A stretch of 38,452 nt of DNA from an uncultured Eubacteriales bacterium (GCA_900544545.1 UQVY01000015.1:1-38452); one strand, 5' to 3'. Shown: positions 14,453-23,572, counted from the stretch's first letter. Numbers and translations are program-made. The notes: generated by a model from the letters alone, not told the origin.

Positions 14453-15460
14453 TCAACCCGTTACGGTCAGGATTACGTAACCTACGTAGCCCGCAAGGCA
14501 GATGATACCGAGAATCCTCGAAGTCTTCTGTCTTACGAGAAGCGGAACCATCGCAAGCACGGTAGCTATAAAGCATGCGGGAAGGTCTATCGCGAGGCTC
14601 TGCGCGGAAACGGGAAGCTGCTGACCGGAAACGAGCGAGCATATCGGCAGAATAAGCGAAAGGTCGATTATGTTCGCGCCGATTATGTTGCCGATGGAGA
14701 GCGCGGATTCCTTTTTGATTATAGCGGTTATGGTCGTAACGAGTTCGGGAAGGGAGGTTCCGACCGCTATGAGAGTAACAGCGATTACTCTTTCCTCTAC
14801 TCCGAGCATAATTGCGATCTCGCTTCCGTACGTTACCATAAGCTGACTTCCGCCGACGATTCCCGCGGCTCCGACGATAAACAGAATAACGTTCTTGACG
14901 ATAGTTTTCTTCGTCGTTTTTCCTTCATTCTCCTCGGGCGTTTCGAGGGCCTTTTCGTGTTCCTCGGCGACTTTACTCAATTCTTCCGAGGGTACGGTAT
15001 TGCTGCTCTTTTTCGCGGAAACGACGTTATAGACCATAAAGCCCACGAAAATAAGAGCGAGAACCACGCTTCCCCATACGCTGAGCCTGCCGCCGAGACA
15101 GAACAGCCAGATTCCGCCCGAAGCCGCGATAAGAAGAGAAATCGGGACGACGAAACGCTTTCTCTCGCAGACTATGTGCATCGAAACCATAGCCACGCCG
15201 AGAATGAGAGCCGTGTTTGCCGTAACCGAGCCGACCGCGTTGCCGACAGCCATTTCGGTGTTTCCTTCGGCGGCGGCGATTACGGATACTATCATTTCGG
15301 GAAGAGTCGTCGCGAGGCTGACGATGGTCGCACCTATTATAAACGAGGGAATCTTCATCGCCTTCGCGATAAAGCTCGCCGCGTCCACGAAGATATCGCC
15401 GCCCTTGACGACCAGTCCGAGTCCGACGATAAACAATAAAATCGTAATGAATACTTCCAT
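14453..15460 (-). CDS. Calcium/sodium antiporter, CaCA family (YrbG-like)
   Basis: A polytopic membrane protein of 335 residues exchanging cations across the plasma membrane. It has the two inverted alpha-repeats of the family: GATIVSLATTLPEMIVSV with GNAVGSVTANTALILG near the N-terminus, and TLIAVGTSLPELVTTIT with GNIIGANIIDLSLILP near the C-terminus. A charged cytosolic loop (about residues 155-190) separates them. The frame is open upstream to 15664, but the GGAGG site before MEVFITILLF and the promoter at 15563 fix this start. Ion selectivity is inferred from the family. Confidence 0.92.
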   Translation of the reverse strand: MEVFITILLFIVGLGLVVKGGDIFVDAASFIAKAMKIPSFIIGATIVSLATTLPEMIVSVIAAAEGNTEMAVGNAVGSVTANTALILGVAMVSMHIVCERKRFVVPISLLIAASGGIWLFCLGGRLSVWGSVVLALIFVGFMVYNVVSAKKSSNTVPSEELSKVAEEHEKALETPEENEGKTTKKTIVKNVILFIVGAAGIVGGSQLMVTYGSEIAIMLGVEERVIAVTLIAVGTSLPELVTTITAIIKKESALSIGNIIGANIIDLSLILPICSLVSGQQLPVSAQSLAIDLPACFIATVLAMVPLLVRQKTSRILGIICLAGYVGYVILTVTG

Positions 15461-15562
15461 TTTTATCCTCCGATAAGTTTTGCCCGGGATTCCTCCGCGC
15501 AACCCGTTCCGCTTCCCGCGTGAAAATTCTGAGCTGCTTCTCGGAAAACGTGATAGTATTTT

Positions 15563-15591
15563 ATTGTAAACGTTTTTTAATTCTTTGTCAA
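15563..15591 (-). promoter_or_regulatory. Promoter of the antiporter gene
   Basis: On the minus strand TTGACA (15586-15591), 17-bp spacer, TACAAT (15563-15568). Confidence 0.85.
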
Positions 15592-15721
15592 TACTTGATT
15601 CATACTTTCCGATAATTTCTTCCCGCATTTTATTTTCCGCATAATTTCCACCCGATTTTTTCACGCGGATTTCTTTTTCGGAGGAAGTTTCCCCGCATTG
15701 TCCGCAACGGACGGAAAACGC

Positions 15722-15750
15722 TTGACTTAAACGGAAAAAAAGAATAAACT
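15722..15750 (+). promoter_or_regulatory. Promoter of the 5'-nucleotidase gene
   Basis: TTGACT (15722-15727), 17-bp spacer, TAAACT (15745-15750), about 100 bp before the start codon. It is divergent from the antiporter promoter; the 390-bp region between the two genes holds nothing else that I can support. Confidence 0.7.
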
Positions 15751-15850
15751 ATCGTTATTCGGACGCGCAAAACGTATACGGCGGAAAAACGGACGTTCTT
15801 TTCGGTTTTCCGTCGGAAAATAAAAAGCGCGTGAAAAAGGAGAAGTGAAA

Positions 15851-17512
15851 ATGAAAAAGCAAAAACTGACTCTTGCGTTGACGCTGCTCGTCGTCGCCGC
15901 CGTTCTTACGGTTCTTTGCGGCTGCGTTCACATTCAGAGCGGCAAGGACATCGTCGTGCTTTTCACCAACGACGTTCACTGCGGAATCGAGGACAACATA
16001 GGCTACGCGGGACTCGCGGCTTATAAGAAGGAGGTCCGCAAGCATACCCCCAACGTTACTCTCGTAGACTGCGGCGATTCCGTTCAGGGCGCGCTTATCG
16101 GCACCGTTTCCAAGGGTGAATTCCCCGCTCGTCTTATGAACTACGTCGGATACGATTTCGCCGTTCTCGGCAATCACGAATTCGACTACGGTATGGATCG
16201 GATCGAAAGCCTTATCGCTATGTCCGACGCTACCTATATCGGCTGCAACCTCGAATACACGGGTTCGGGCAACAATAAGCTCGGTCAGGTCAAGCCTTAC
16301 AGCATAGTCGATTACGGTCACGCGAAGGTCGCTTATATCGGCGTTTCCACTCCCGAAAGCATCGTTAAATCCACTCCCGCTTACTTTATGGAGGACGGTG
16401 AATTCGTTTACGGCTTCTACGGCGACGATTCCGCGAGATTCTACGCCCGGGTTCAGAAATACATCGACGAAACCAGAGAAGCCGGCGCGGATTACGTAGT
16501 CGTTGCATCTCACCTCGGCGACCTCGATATCTCCGCTCCCTATAACTCCGTGGAGCTTATCAGAAACACTACGGGTATCGACGTTCTTCTCGACGGTCAC
16601 GCCCATAACGTCATTCCCTGCCGCGTAGTCAACGACAAGGACAACAGAAGCGTCAAGATGGCTTCCACCGGCACGAAGCTTCAGTACATCGGCGAACTCG
16701 TTATCACGCCCGACGGAAACATCTCTCTCGGAATCGTTTCGGATTACGCCGAAAAGGACGAGGAAATGACCGCTCACATCGAAGAGATCAAGGCTACCTA
16801 TTCCGAAGAAGTCAATAAGATCGTTGCTTCGAGCGACGTAGACCTTTATTCGACCGACGCCAACGGAATCCGTATGGTAAGAAACCGCGAAACCACTATC
16901 GGTAACCTCTGCGCCGACGCTTATCGTTCGGTATCCGGAGCGGACGTCGCTTTCGTCAACGGCGGCGGTATCCGCGCGAACATCAAGAAGGGCGATATCT
17001 CCTACGCGGACATAATCGCGGTTCATCCCTTCGGAAACTCTCTCTGTATGGTAAAGGCTACGGGCGCTGAAATCCTTGACGCTCTCGAACACTCCTACCG
17101 CTTCACCCAGAAGGAATACACCGACGGTACCTACGCTCTCGGTGAAAGCGGCGGCTTCCTTCATATTTCCGGCCTCAGAGTCGAAGTCGATACCTCCGTG
17201 GCTAATTCGGTAATCACCGACGCAAAGGGAATGTTCATCGAAGTTTCGGGCGAACGCAGAGTCAAGAACGTTCAGATTCTCAGAAACGGCGAATACGTCG
17301 ATATCGATCCCGAAGCGATCTACACCGTCGCTTGTCATAACTATATGCTCAAGAACGCCGGCGACGGATATACGATGTTCCGCGACAACGAGCTTCTCAT
17401 CGACGAAGGAATGATCGACAATCAGGTTCTCATCACCTATATCACGCAGGTTCTCAACGGAAACCTCAGCGAGAAATACTCGGCTATCGAAGGCAGAATT
17501 ATCATTAAGTAA
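15851..17512 (+). CDS. Bifunctional metallophosphatase/5'-nucleotidase lipoprotein
   Basis: A 553-residue exported enzyme expected to remove phosphate from extracellular nucleotides so that nucleosides can be taken up. The start is the ATG eight bases after AAGGAG, not the GTG six bases upstream. A signal peptide ends in a lipobox (LTVLCGC), so the mature protein is probably lipid-anchored. The metallophosphatase domain shows FTNDVHCG, DCGDSVQG, LGNHEFDYG, VVASHLGD and DGHAHN. The C-terminal 5'-nucleotidase domain shows GNLCADAYR, NGGGIRANIKKGDISYAD and HPFGNSLC. It is a single-gene unit ending in a strong terminator. Confidence 0.94.
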   Translation: MKKQKLTLALTLLVVAAVLTVLCGCVHIQSGKDIVVLFTNDVHCGIEDNIGYAGLAAYKKEVRKHTPNVTLVDCGDSVQGALIGTVSKGEFPARLMNYVGYDFAVLGNHEFDYGMDRIESLIAMSDATYIGCNLEYTGSGNNKLGQVKPYSIVDYGHAKVAYIGVSTPESIVKSTPAYFMEDGEFVYGFYGDDSARFYARVQKYIDETREAGADYVVVASHLGDLDISAPYNSVELIRNTTGIDVLLDGHAHNVIPCRVVNDKDNRSVKMASTGTKLQYIGELVITPDGNISLGIVSDYAEKDEEMTAHIEEIKATYSEEVNKIVASSDVDLYSTDANGIRMVRNRETTIGNLCADAYRSVSGADVAFVNGGGIRANIKKGDISYADIIAVHPFGNSLCMVKATGAEILDALEHSYRFTQKEYTDGTYALGESGGFLHISGLRVEVDTSVANSVITDAKGMFIEVSGERRVKNVQILRNGEYVDIDPEAIYTVACHNYMLKNAGDGYTMFRDNELLIDEGMIDNQVLITYITQVLNGNLSEKYSAIEGRIIIK

Positions 17513-17559
17513 TTCTCCCGGCGAAACCGACTTCTCTGATAATCCAATCGATTGAATGT

Positions 17560-17595
17560 ACGCCCGCAGGGATTTTTCCGAGCGGGCGTTTTTTT
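17560..17595 (+). terminator. Terminator of the 5'-nucleotidase gene
   Basis: ACGCCCGC (17560-17567) and GCGGGCGT (17582-17589) form a perfect eight-pair stem followed by seven T. Confidence 0.93.
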
Positions 17596-17645
17596 GCGTC
17601 GGAATCTCCGAAGTCCGCGCCGTAATCTCCGAATAATCCTCCGAC

Positions 17646-17709
17646 CGAAAAGCCGTCCCTACGATTCGCAAACGAAAAGCCTTCCCTACGATTCGCAAAC
17701 GAAAAGCCC
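17646..17709. repeat. 27-bp tandem repeat, about 2.3 copies
   Basis: Units start at 17646, 17673 and 17700 and share CCTACGATTCGCAAACGAAA; the first two copies differ at one position. The array lies between the convergent 5'-nucleotidase and pyrB terminators. Confidence 0.92.
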
Positions 17710-17732
17710 CCGCGCAAAATCGCGCGAAGGCT
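17702..17732 (-). terminator. Terminator of the pyr operon
   Basis: AGCCTTCGCGC (complement of 17722-17732) pairs with GCGCGGGGGCT (complement of 17705-17715), followed by TTTTCG on the minus strand. Confidence 0.8.
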
Positions 17733-17772
17733 CCGCTTCTGAATAAATGCTCTGACTCTCGGAGATAAACGA

Positions 17773-18981
17773 CTATTTTTGCTCCGCGTCCTTGTCGTAG
17801 AAAGCCTTTTTCTCGCAGTAAACGCAGCGATAAAGGTGCTGCTCGGGATCGGCGAGGCGGAAGATATCGTCAAGCTCCTGCTCGGTCGAGGTTATACAGG
17901 CGGGATTGTCGCATTTGATGACGTTCACGAGTTTTTCGCCCGGCGTTTCGCGGCAGATTTCTTCGCCTATGCGGCTCACGAAGCCGTTTCCCATAATGCA
18001 GTCCGTATGCTCGTCGCAGCAGTGTTCTTCGTTATGAATACGAGGCTTGCCGTTTTTCTTTTCCTCTTCGGCTTCGGCGAGGAGCTTGAGGATAAGAGCT
18101 TTTCTTATGTATTTTCCGTTGAGCGCCTGACGCAGGTAGCAGGCTCTCGGATCGTCGTCGAGTCTTACGCTTATCTCGTTTACTCTCGGGAGGGGATGCA
18201 GCACCGCCATATCGGGTTTTGCGGAAACCATTTTTTCGGGAGTGAGTATATATCTGTCGCGAAGACGCAGGAATTCGTCGCGGCTGGAAAATCTTTCGCC
18301 CTGGATTCTCGTCATATAGAGAATATCGAGGTCGCCTATACAGTCCTCTATGTCCGTAGTCTGTACGTACTCTATTCCCTTCTTTTTAACCACGTCCTTT
18401 TTGATATAGCTCGGGAGCTTCAGCTCTTCGGGAGAAATCAGAACGAATTTCATTCCCTCGTATCTGGAGAGCGCGGTTATGAGGGAATGGACCGTTCTTC
18501 CGTACTTCAGGTCGCCGCAGAATCCTACGGTCAGATTATCGAGTCTTCCCTTTTCCCTGTGAATGGTGAGAAGGTCGGTAAGCGTCTGCGTCGGATGACA
18601 ATGCCCTCCGTCTCCGGCGTTTATGACGGGTACGGTCGCAGCCTTGGACGCGACGTAAGGCGCGCCCTCCTTCGGGTGTCTCATAGCGATTATATCGGCG
18701 TAAAAGCTTATTACCTTCGCGGTATCCGCAACGCTTTCGCCCTTCGCCGCGGAAGAGCTGTTTGCTTCGGAAAAACCTATAACGCTTCCGCCGAGCTCGA
18801 GCATAGCCGCCTCGAAACTCAGTCTGGTTCTCGTCGACGGTTCAAAAAACAGCGTCGCGAGTTTCTTTCTTTTGCAGCTCTCCGCGTATTTGTCGGGATT
18901 GGCTATAATATCGTCCGCGGTTGCTATAAGTTCGTCCAGCTCCCTGACGCTGAGATCCGATATGTCTATTAAACTTCTCAT
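17773..18981 (-). CDS. pyrB: Aspartate carbamoyltransferase with fused PyrI-type zinc domain
   Basis: This 402-residue enzyme makes carbamoyl-aspartate from carbamoyl phosphate and aspartate, the second step of UMP synthesis. The catalytic chain (about residues 1-305) has FFEPSTRTRLSFE with S49-T50-R51-T52-R53, GDGGHCHPTQ and HPLPRVNE. After a linker rich in Cys and His (HNEEHCCDEHTDC) comes a domain with C357-x4-C362...C386-x2-C389, the spacing of the zinc-binding domain of E. coli PyrI. The nucleotide-binding allosteric domain of PyrI is absent. It is last in the pyr operon, before a terminator. A fusion is known in some other bacteria; regulation by nucleotides is doubtful here. Confidence 0.94.
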   Translation of the reverse strand: MRSLIDISDLSVRELDELIATADDIIANPDKYAESCKRKKLATLFFEPSTRTRLSFEAAMLELGGSVIGFSEANSSSAAKGESVADTAKVISFYADIIAMRHPKEGAPYVASKAATVPVINAGDGGHCHPTQTLTDLLTIHREKGRLDNLTVGFCGDLKYGRTVHSLITALSRYEGMKFVLISPEELKLPSYIKKDVVKKKGIEYVQTTDIEDCIGDLDILYMTRIQGERFSSRDEFLRLRDRYILTPEKMVSAKPDMAVLHPLPRVNEISVRLDDDPRACYLRQALNGKYIRKALILKLLAEAEEEKKNGKPRIHNEEHCCDEHTDCIMGNGFVSRIGEEICRETPGEKLVNVIKCDNPACITSTEQELDDIFRLADPEQHLYRCVYCEKKAFYDKDAEQK

Positions 18982-19064
18982 AATGATTTTCCTCCTGCTT
19001 ATTATTCCGTATATTTTCCTTTGTTTTCCGGATTTTCTCTTTAACTTTTTCCTCGGCTTTCCGA

Positions 19065-19697
19065 TTACCGGGCCATCCAGGATTCGTCCGACGGATCGTT
19101 TCTGAAAGCGATAAGTCTTGCCTCGTCCTCGGGTTTTATGTAACCTTCCTCGGCGGCTATACGCGCGACCGTATCGAAATCCGTGAGCGAAACGTTCTTC
19201 ACCTTCGCCGCCGCGAGATTATCCAGACCTTTTTTCATCCCGTAGGTGAATATGGAAACGATTCCGAGAACCTCCGCTCCTTCTTCGCGGAGAACGTCGA
19301 CGACTTCGATTACGCTTCCCGCAGTCGATATAAGGTCCTCGACGACCACGACTTTCTGACCTTTTCCGAGCCTTCCTTCGATTCTGTTTTTGCGTCCGTG
19401 GTCCTTCGCTCCCGAACGCACGTACCCCATCGGCATTCCTAGGATATGTCCGACTATCGCCGCGTGAGGGATTCCCGCCGTGGAAGTCCCCATAAGAACC
19501 TCCGCCTCGGGATAATTCTCCCTTACGAGTTCCGCAAGTCCGTTTTCGACGTCGTTTCTCGCTTCGACCGAAGTAAGCGTAAGTCTGTTGTCGCAATAGA
19601 CGGGACTTTTGATTCCGCTTGCCCATACGAACGGCTCTTCCGGACGGAAAAACACCGCTTTTATTTTCAAAAGGTCCTTGGCTATAAGTTTTTTCAT
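19065..19697 (-). CDS. pyrE: Orotate phosphoribosyltransferase
   Basis: The 210-residue enzyme joins orotate to PRPP to give orotidine 5'-phosphate. The PRPP-binding loop reads VVVVEDLISTAGSVIEVV near residues 115-132, and the N-terminal part has FVWASGIKSPVYCDNR. It acts in the cytosol as a dimer. It lies between pyrF (55 bp upstream, with a hairpin between them) and pyrB (83 bp downstream) and has a GGAG site. Confidence 0.96.
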   Translation of the reverse strand: MKKLIAKDLLKIKAVFFRPEEPFVWASGIKSPVYCDNRLTLTSVEARNDVENGLAELVRENYPEAEVLMGTSTAGIPHAAIVGHILGMPMGYVRSGAKDHGRKNRIEGRLGKGQKVVVVEDLISTAGSVIEVVDVLREEGAEVLGIVSIFTYGMKKGLDNLAAAKVKNVSLTDFDTVARIAAEEGYIKPEDEARLIAFRNDPSDESWMAR

Positions 19698-19714
19698 ATT
19701 TTTCTCCTTAAAAT

Positions 19715-19744
19715 AACGGAGGAGCCTTTTGGGTTTCCTCCGTT
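19715..19744 (-). other. Perfect 9-bp hairpin between pyrF and pyrE
   Basis: AACGGAGGA (19715-19723) pairs with TCCTCCGTT (19736-19744). On the minus strand it is followed by ATTTTAAGGAG, a poor T-run, so it may be a weak terminator or a processing or stability element. One arm contains GGAGG, so the hairpin could also affect ribosome binding. Confidence 0.6.
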
Positions 19745-19752
19745 TATCGAAT

Positions 19753-20451
19753 TTATCCGACGAATTCTCTTACGCATCTTCCGTAAGCCTCTCTCGGGTC
19801 GTCCGCAAGAGTAATCGGTCTTCCGACGACTATGTAATCCGCGCCGAGATCCCTTGCGAGAGCGGGCGTCGCCACTCGTTTCTGATCGCCGATATCGCCG
19901 TCGGCGAATCTCACGCCCGGCGTAACGGTCAGGAACTTCTTTCCGCAGACCTCGTGAATCCTTCTCGCTTCGAGAGGCGAACAGACTACTCCGTCGAGTC
20001 CGGAATCGAGCGAATTTCTCGCGTAGGAAGCCACTACGTCCTCCATCGGAAGGTCTATCAGCAATTCCTTGCGCAGAGTTTCCTCGTCGGTGGAAGTAAG
20101 CTGCGTTACGGAGATAAGAAGCGGTCTCGTTCCGTCCGGTCTCGCGAGTCCGCGTACGGCCGCTTTCATCATCGCGCTTCCGCCCGCCGCGTGAATGTTG
20201 ACCATATCGACGTCGAGGGAGGTCAGGACCGCCATAGTCTTTTCGACCGTATGCGGAATATCGTGAAGCTTCAGATCCAGAAACAGCTTATAGCCTCTGC
20301 TTTTAAGCTCGCGGACTATTCCCGTTCCCTCCGCGTAAAAGAGTTCCAGTCCGATTTTTACGAAGGGTTTGATTTCTCCGAATTTTTCGAGGAATTCCAG
20401 CGTTTTCTTTCCGCTGTCGAAGTCGCAGGCAATGATTACGTCTTTTCCCAT
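19753..20451 (-). CDS. pyrF: Orotidine 5'-phosphate decarboxylase
   Basis: The last step of UMP synthesis, 232 residues. The signature FLDLKLHDIPHTVEKTM carries the catalytic Asp-Lys-Asp residues. VIIACDF opens the barrel and VTPGVRFADGD near residue 172 with GADYIVVGRPIT near 208 binds phosphate. It is of the short type-1 form. It follows pyrD after 111 bp, the longest internal gap in the operon. Confidence 0.96.
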   Translation of the reverse strand: MGKDVIIACDFDSGKKTLEFLEKFGEIKPFVKIGLELFYAEGTGIVRELKSRGYKLFLDLKLHDIPHTVEKTMAVLTSLDVDMVNIHAAGGSAMMKAAVRGLARPDGTRPLLISVTQLTSTDEETLRKELLIDLPMEDVVASYARNSLDSGLDGVVCSPLEARRIHEVCGKKFLTVTPGVRFADGDIGDQKRVATPALARDLGADYIVVGRPITLADDPREAYGRCVREFVG

Positions 20452-20562
20452 ATTCGTTTCTCCTTTATTTTTCCGTTATATTTCCGAATCGTTTTCGGTT
20501 GCGTTTCCGCTCGTCCGCGTTTTCGTCGGGAAGATTTTATCTTCGGGTTCCGCGGACGGATT

Positions 20563-21468
20563 TCACGCCCGCCCGATGATTTCCGAAAGGTCGTCGATTC
20601 CGTATTTCTCCATAACCTTCGGCAGCTCTTCTACTATATCCCGACAGGCGTACGGGTTCACGAGGTTTTCCGAGCCGATCTCCACCGCCGTCGCTCCCGC
20701 GAGCATCATTTCGATTACGTCCTCCGCGCAGGAAATCCCGCCCGTTCCGACGACGGGAATCTTCACCGCCCTGTAAGTCTTATACACCATAGCCAGCGCG
20801 ACCGGAAATACGCATCTTCCCGAAACTCCGCCCGTTACGTTGGAAAGCAGGGGCTTTCTTTTCTTTATATCAAGTCTCATTCCCACAAGCGTGTTTATGA
20901 GACTTACGCCGTCCGCACCCGAAGCCTCCGCCGCTCTCGCTATTTCCGTGATATCGGTAACGTTGGGCGAAAGCTTTACGATTATCGGTTTGCGGACTCT
21001 TTTTCTGACCGCCGAAACTACCTCCGCGCAGCTCTCCGCGCTCGTTCCGAAGCTCATTCCGCCGCCGTGAACGTTAGGGCAGCTCACGTTTATCTCCAAC
21101 CAGCCCACCTCAGGGCATTTATCGAATTTCTCCGCCACTCGGACGTATTCCCCGACGGAAAATCCGCAGACGTTCGCCATTACCTTCTTTTTGAAGAACT
21201 TCCGTATCTCGGGAAGCTCTTTTCTTATAACCTCGTCAGCTCCGGGGTTCTGAAGCCCTACGCAGTTTATCATTCCCGACGCGCATTCTGCTATTCTCGG
21301 AGTAGGATTCCCGAATCTCGGCTGCTCGGTCGTTCCCTTGAAGGAAAACGTTCCGAGTACGTTTATGTCGTATAATTCCGCGAACTCCTTTCCGTATCCG
21401 AAGGTTCCGCTCGCGGGAATTATCGGGTTATCGAGAGTTTCTCCGCAAAGCACGACCTTTGTATTCAT
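20563..21468 (-). CDS. pyrD: Dihydroorotate dehydrogenase catalytic subunit (class 1B)
   Basis: A FMN enzyme of 301 residues oxidising dihydroorotate to orotate, using NAD through PyrK. The class 1B cysteine lies in NVSCPNVHGGG; LSPNVTDI and GTGGI complete the FMN site. The frame is open upstream to 21573, but AGGAGG before MNTKVVLCGE and the ATGA overlap with the pyrK stop set the start. The overlap suggests the two subunits are made together. Confidence 0.96.
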   Translation of the reverse strand: MNTKVVLCGETLDNPIIPASGTFGYGKEFAELYDINVLGTFSFKGTTEQPRFGNPTPRIAECASGMINCVGLQNPGADEVIRKELPEIRKFFKKKVMANVCGFSVGEYVRVAEKFDKCPEVGWLEINVSCPNVHGGGMSFGTSAESCAEVVSAVRKRVRKPIIVKLSPNVTDITEIARAAEASGADGVSLINTLVGMRLDIKKRKPLLSNVTGGVSGRCVFPVALAMVYKTYRAVKIPVVGTGGISCAEDVIEMMLAGATAVEIGSENLVNPYACRDIVEELPKVMEKYGIDDLSEIIGRA

Positions 21469-22211
21469 CTTTCGTCCTCCTTCGTCAGAATCAGCTCGCT
21501 TTTCCTTAAAACCGGACCTTCCCTGCATATCCTCTTGTTTCCGGTCAGGGTTTTGCAGGTGCAGCCCATACACGCTCCGAATCCGCAGCCCATTCTTTCC
21601 TCGAAGCTGAGTTGTCCCTCCGTTTCCGAAAGGCGCGCGACGGCTTTGAGCATAGGCTCCGGTCCGCAGGCGTAGAAGTAAGTATAGTCGCCGATTCTCT
21701 TCATCGCATCGGTAACAAATCCCTTTTCTCCGTAAGAGCCGTCCGCCGTCGTAACGACTGCCTCCGCGCCGATTTCTCCGAATTCCTTTTCGAAAAAGAC
21801 TTCCTCGGCTTTATTGAAACCTATTATAACCCTTACTTTCTTTCCCTCCGCCGCAAGCAGCCTTGCCGCCATATAAAGAGGCGGGACTCCCGCTCCTCCG
21901 CCGACGAGAATCGGTCTTTCTCCCGAAACCGAAAGCTCGTAACCGTTCCCCAGTCCCGTCAGAATATCGAGTTCCCCTCTTTGCGTTCGGGAAAGAATAT
22001 CCGTTCCCTTTCCCACGATTTTGTATATAAGGGTAAGCTTTCCGTCTTTCGCATCGCAGACGGACAACGGTCTCCTCAGGTAGCAGCCGTCGATTTTCAC
22101 GTTTACGAAGCTTCCCGCGCGGCATTCCGAAACGTCTCCTTCGAGGAGGATTTTCATCGTATTTTCCGCAATAAGAACGTTTTCGTTTATTTCGAACAAA
22201 CCTTTCTTCAT
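21465..22211 (-). CDS. pyrK: Dihydroorotate dehydrogenase electron-transfer subunit
   Basis: A 248-residue FAD and [2Fe-2S] protein passing electrons from PyrD to NAD. It shows the FAD motif LRRPLSVCD, the NAD-binding GGGAGVPPLYMA and, near the C-terminus, the cluster ligands in MGCGFGACMGCTCKT plus a later Cys (KRICREGPV). It overlaps pyrC upstream and pyrD downstream by four bases each (ATGA). Confidence 0.96.
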   Translation of the reverse strand: MKKGLFEINENVLIAENTMKILLEGDVSECRAGSFVNVKIDGCYLRRPLSVCDAKDGKLTLIYKIVGKGTDILSRTQRGELDILTGLGNGYELSVSGERPILVGGGAGVPPLYMAARLLAAEGKKVRVIIGFNKAEEVFFEKEFGEIGAEAVVTTADGSYGEKGFVTDAMKRIGDYTYFYACGPEPMLKAVARLSETEGQLSFEERMGCGFGACMGCTCKTLTGNKRICREGPVLRKSELILTKEDER

Positions 22212-23467
22212 CTTCCTTTCTCCGCCGACGAATAAACCTCTTTCCCGTTCACGAAGGTCGCGATATTCCTTCCGAAAACCCTTCTCCCTTCGAACGGCGT
22301 GGCTCTGCCTTTACTCAGAAACTCTTCGGGATCGATTTCGTACTCCTCGCCAAGCTCCCAGACCGAAAAATCTCCGACGTTCTCTCCCGACGAAAGCGTT
22401 ATAAAGTTCTCTTGACTCTTTCCGAAGGGTATCCCGAATCTCCTTCTCGGCTCGACCGCCATAAGCCCGATAAGTCTGTCCGCGGTTATGACGCCCTTCA
22501 TCACGAGTTCGGTATAAAGCACGGGAAAAGCCGTTTCCAGTCCGACTACTCCGAACGCGCTTCCCGAAAGCCCTCTGCTCTTTTCCTCCGCCGAATGCGG
22601 AGCGTGGTCGGTCGCTATCATATCTATCGTCCCGTCCTTTATTCCTTCGATAAGCGCGAGTCTGTCTTTCTCCGAACGCAGAGGCGGATTCATCTTGAAC
22701 CTTCCCTCCTCGCGGAGGTCGTTTTCGTCCAGAACGAGATAATGCGGAGCCGTTTCGCAGGTTACGTCCGCGCCTCTTTTTTTCGCCTTTCGGATAAGCT
22801 CCACGCTCTCCTTCGCGGAAACGTGACAGACGTGGTACTTAACTCCCGTTTCCTCCGCAAGAGCGAGATCTCTCTCTATCTGAAGGTATTCGCTTTCCGG
22901 GCAGATTCCCTTATGCCCGTGAGTTTTCGCGTAGATTCCGTCGTGGATATAACCTCCGCGGAGAAGCGATTCGTCCTCGCAGTGCGCGGCGACGATTTTC
23001 CCGAGCTTTTCGGCTCTTTCCATAAGAGAAAGCATAGTATCTCTCCTCTGAACGCCCTTTCCGTCGTCGGAATAAGCCACGCAGAGGTCGCTCGTCCCCT
23101 CCAGATCCGCCGCGACGAGTCCTTTTTCTCCTACGGTCAAAGCCGCGTAAGGATAGACGTTGATAACCGCGTCCCTTGCGATTATCCCGATTTCCTTGAG
23201 AAGGTTCTCTCTCGAATCGGGAACGGGATCGAGGTTAGGCATAGCGCATACCGCCGTAAATCCGCCTCTTGCCGCCGCCATAGTCCCCGTCCTTATGCTT
23301 TCCTTATAAAAAAATCCCGGCTCTCTGAGATGTACGTGTACGTCGCAGAAACCGGGAAATACGAAATATTCTTTATCGGAATCGGGGAATACGGGTGCCT
23401 TTGAAAAAGAAAACTCCCTTACGAGGCGGCAGCCTCCTTTGATTTTTCCGTGGGTAAGGTCCCTCAT
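22208..23467 (-). CDS. pyrC: Dihydroorotase
   Basis: A zinc amidohydrolase of 419 residues closing carbamoyl-aspartate to dihydroorotate. The metal motif DVHVHLREPG lies near residue 42, the carbamylated-lysine region at YIHDGIYAKT, and the catalytic aspartate in ATDHAPHSAEEK. An upstream ATG in frame lies inside the -10 box of the promoter, so it cannot be in the mRNA. The start used here is the ATG of MRDLTHGKIKGG, four bases after GGAGG. It is first in the operon pyrC-K-D-F-E-B. Confidence 0.95.
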   Translation of the reverse strand: MRDLTHGKIKGGCRLVREFSFSKAPVFPDSDKEYFVFPGFCDVHVHLREPGFFYKESIRTGTMAAARGGFTAVCAMPNLDPVPDSRENLLKEIGIIARDAVINVYPYAALTVGEKGLVAADLEGTSDLCVAYSDDGKGVQRRDTMLSLMERAEKLGKIVAAHCEDESLLRGGYIHDGIYAKTHGHKGICPESEYLQIERDLALAEETGVKYHVCHVSAKESVELIRKAKKRGADVTCETAPHYLVLDENDLREEGRFKMNPPLRSEKDRLALIEGIKDGTIDMIATDHAPHSAEEKSRGLSGSAFGVVGLETAFPVLYTELVMKGVITADRLIGLMAVEPRRRFGIPFGKSQENFITLSSGENVGDFSVWELGEEYEIDPEEFLSKGRATPFEGRRVFGRNIATFVNGKEVYSSAEKGR

Positions 23468-23543
23468 TTTTCCTCCGCGCAAAACGTCCTCGGTCAATAT
23501 TTCCGTCCGGAAGGTCGTTTCGCCTTTTGCCCAAATTTTTTCC

Positions 23544-23572
23544 ATTATACCCCACGAAAAGAAAACCGTCAA
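23544..23572 (-). promoter_or_regulatory. Promoter of the pyr operon
   Basis: On the minus strand TTGACG (23567-23572), 17-bp spacer, TATAAT (23544-23549). The leader of about 70 nt shows no obvious PyrR attenuator. Confidence 0.85.

Noticed and set aside
15755..17698. A 647-codon minus-strand open frame over the 5'-nucleotidase gene
   Set aside because: It is the antisense shadow of a clearly recognisable gene; no ribosome site or family similarity, and the sense protein has all catalytic motifs.
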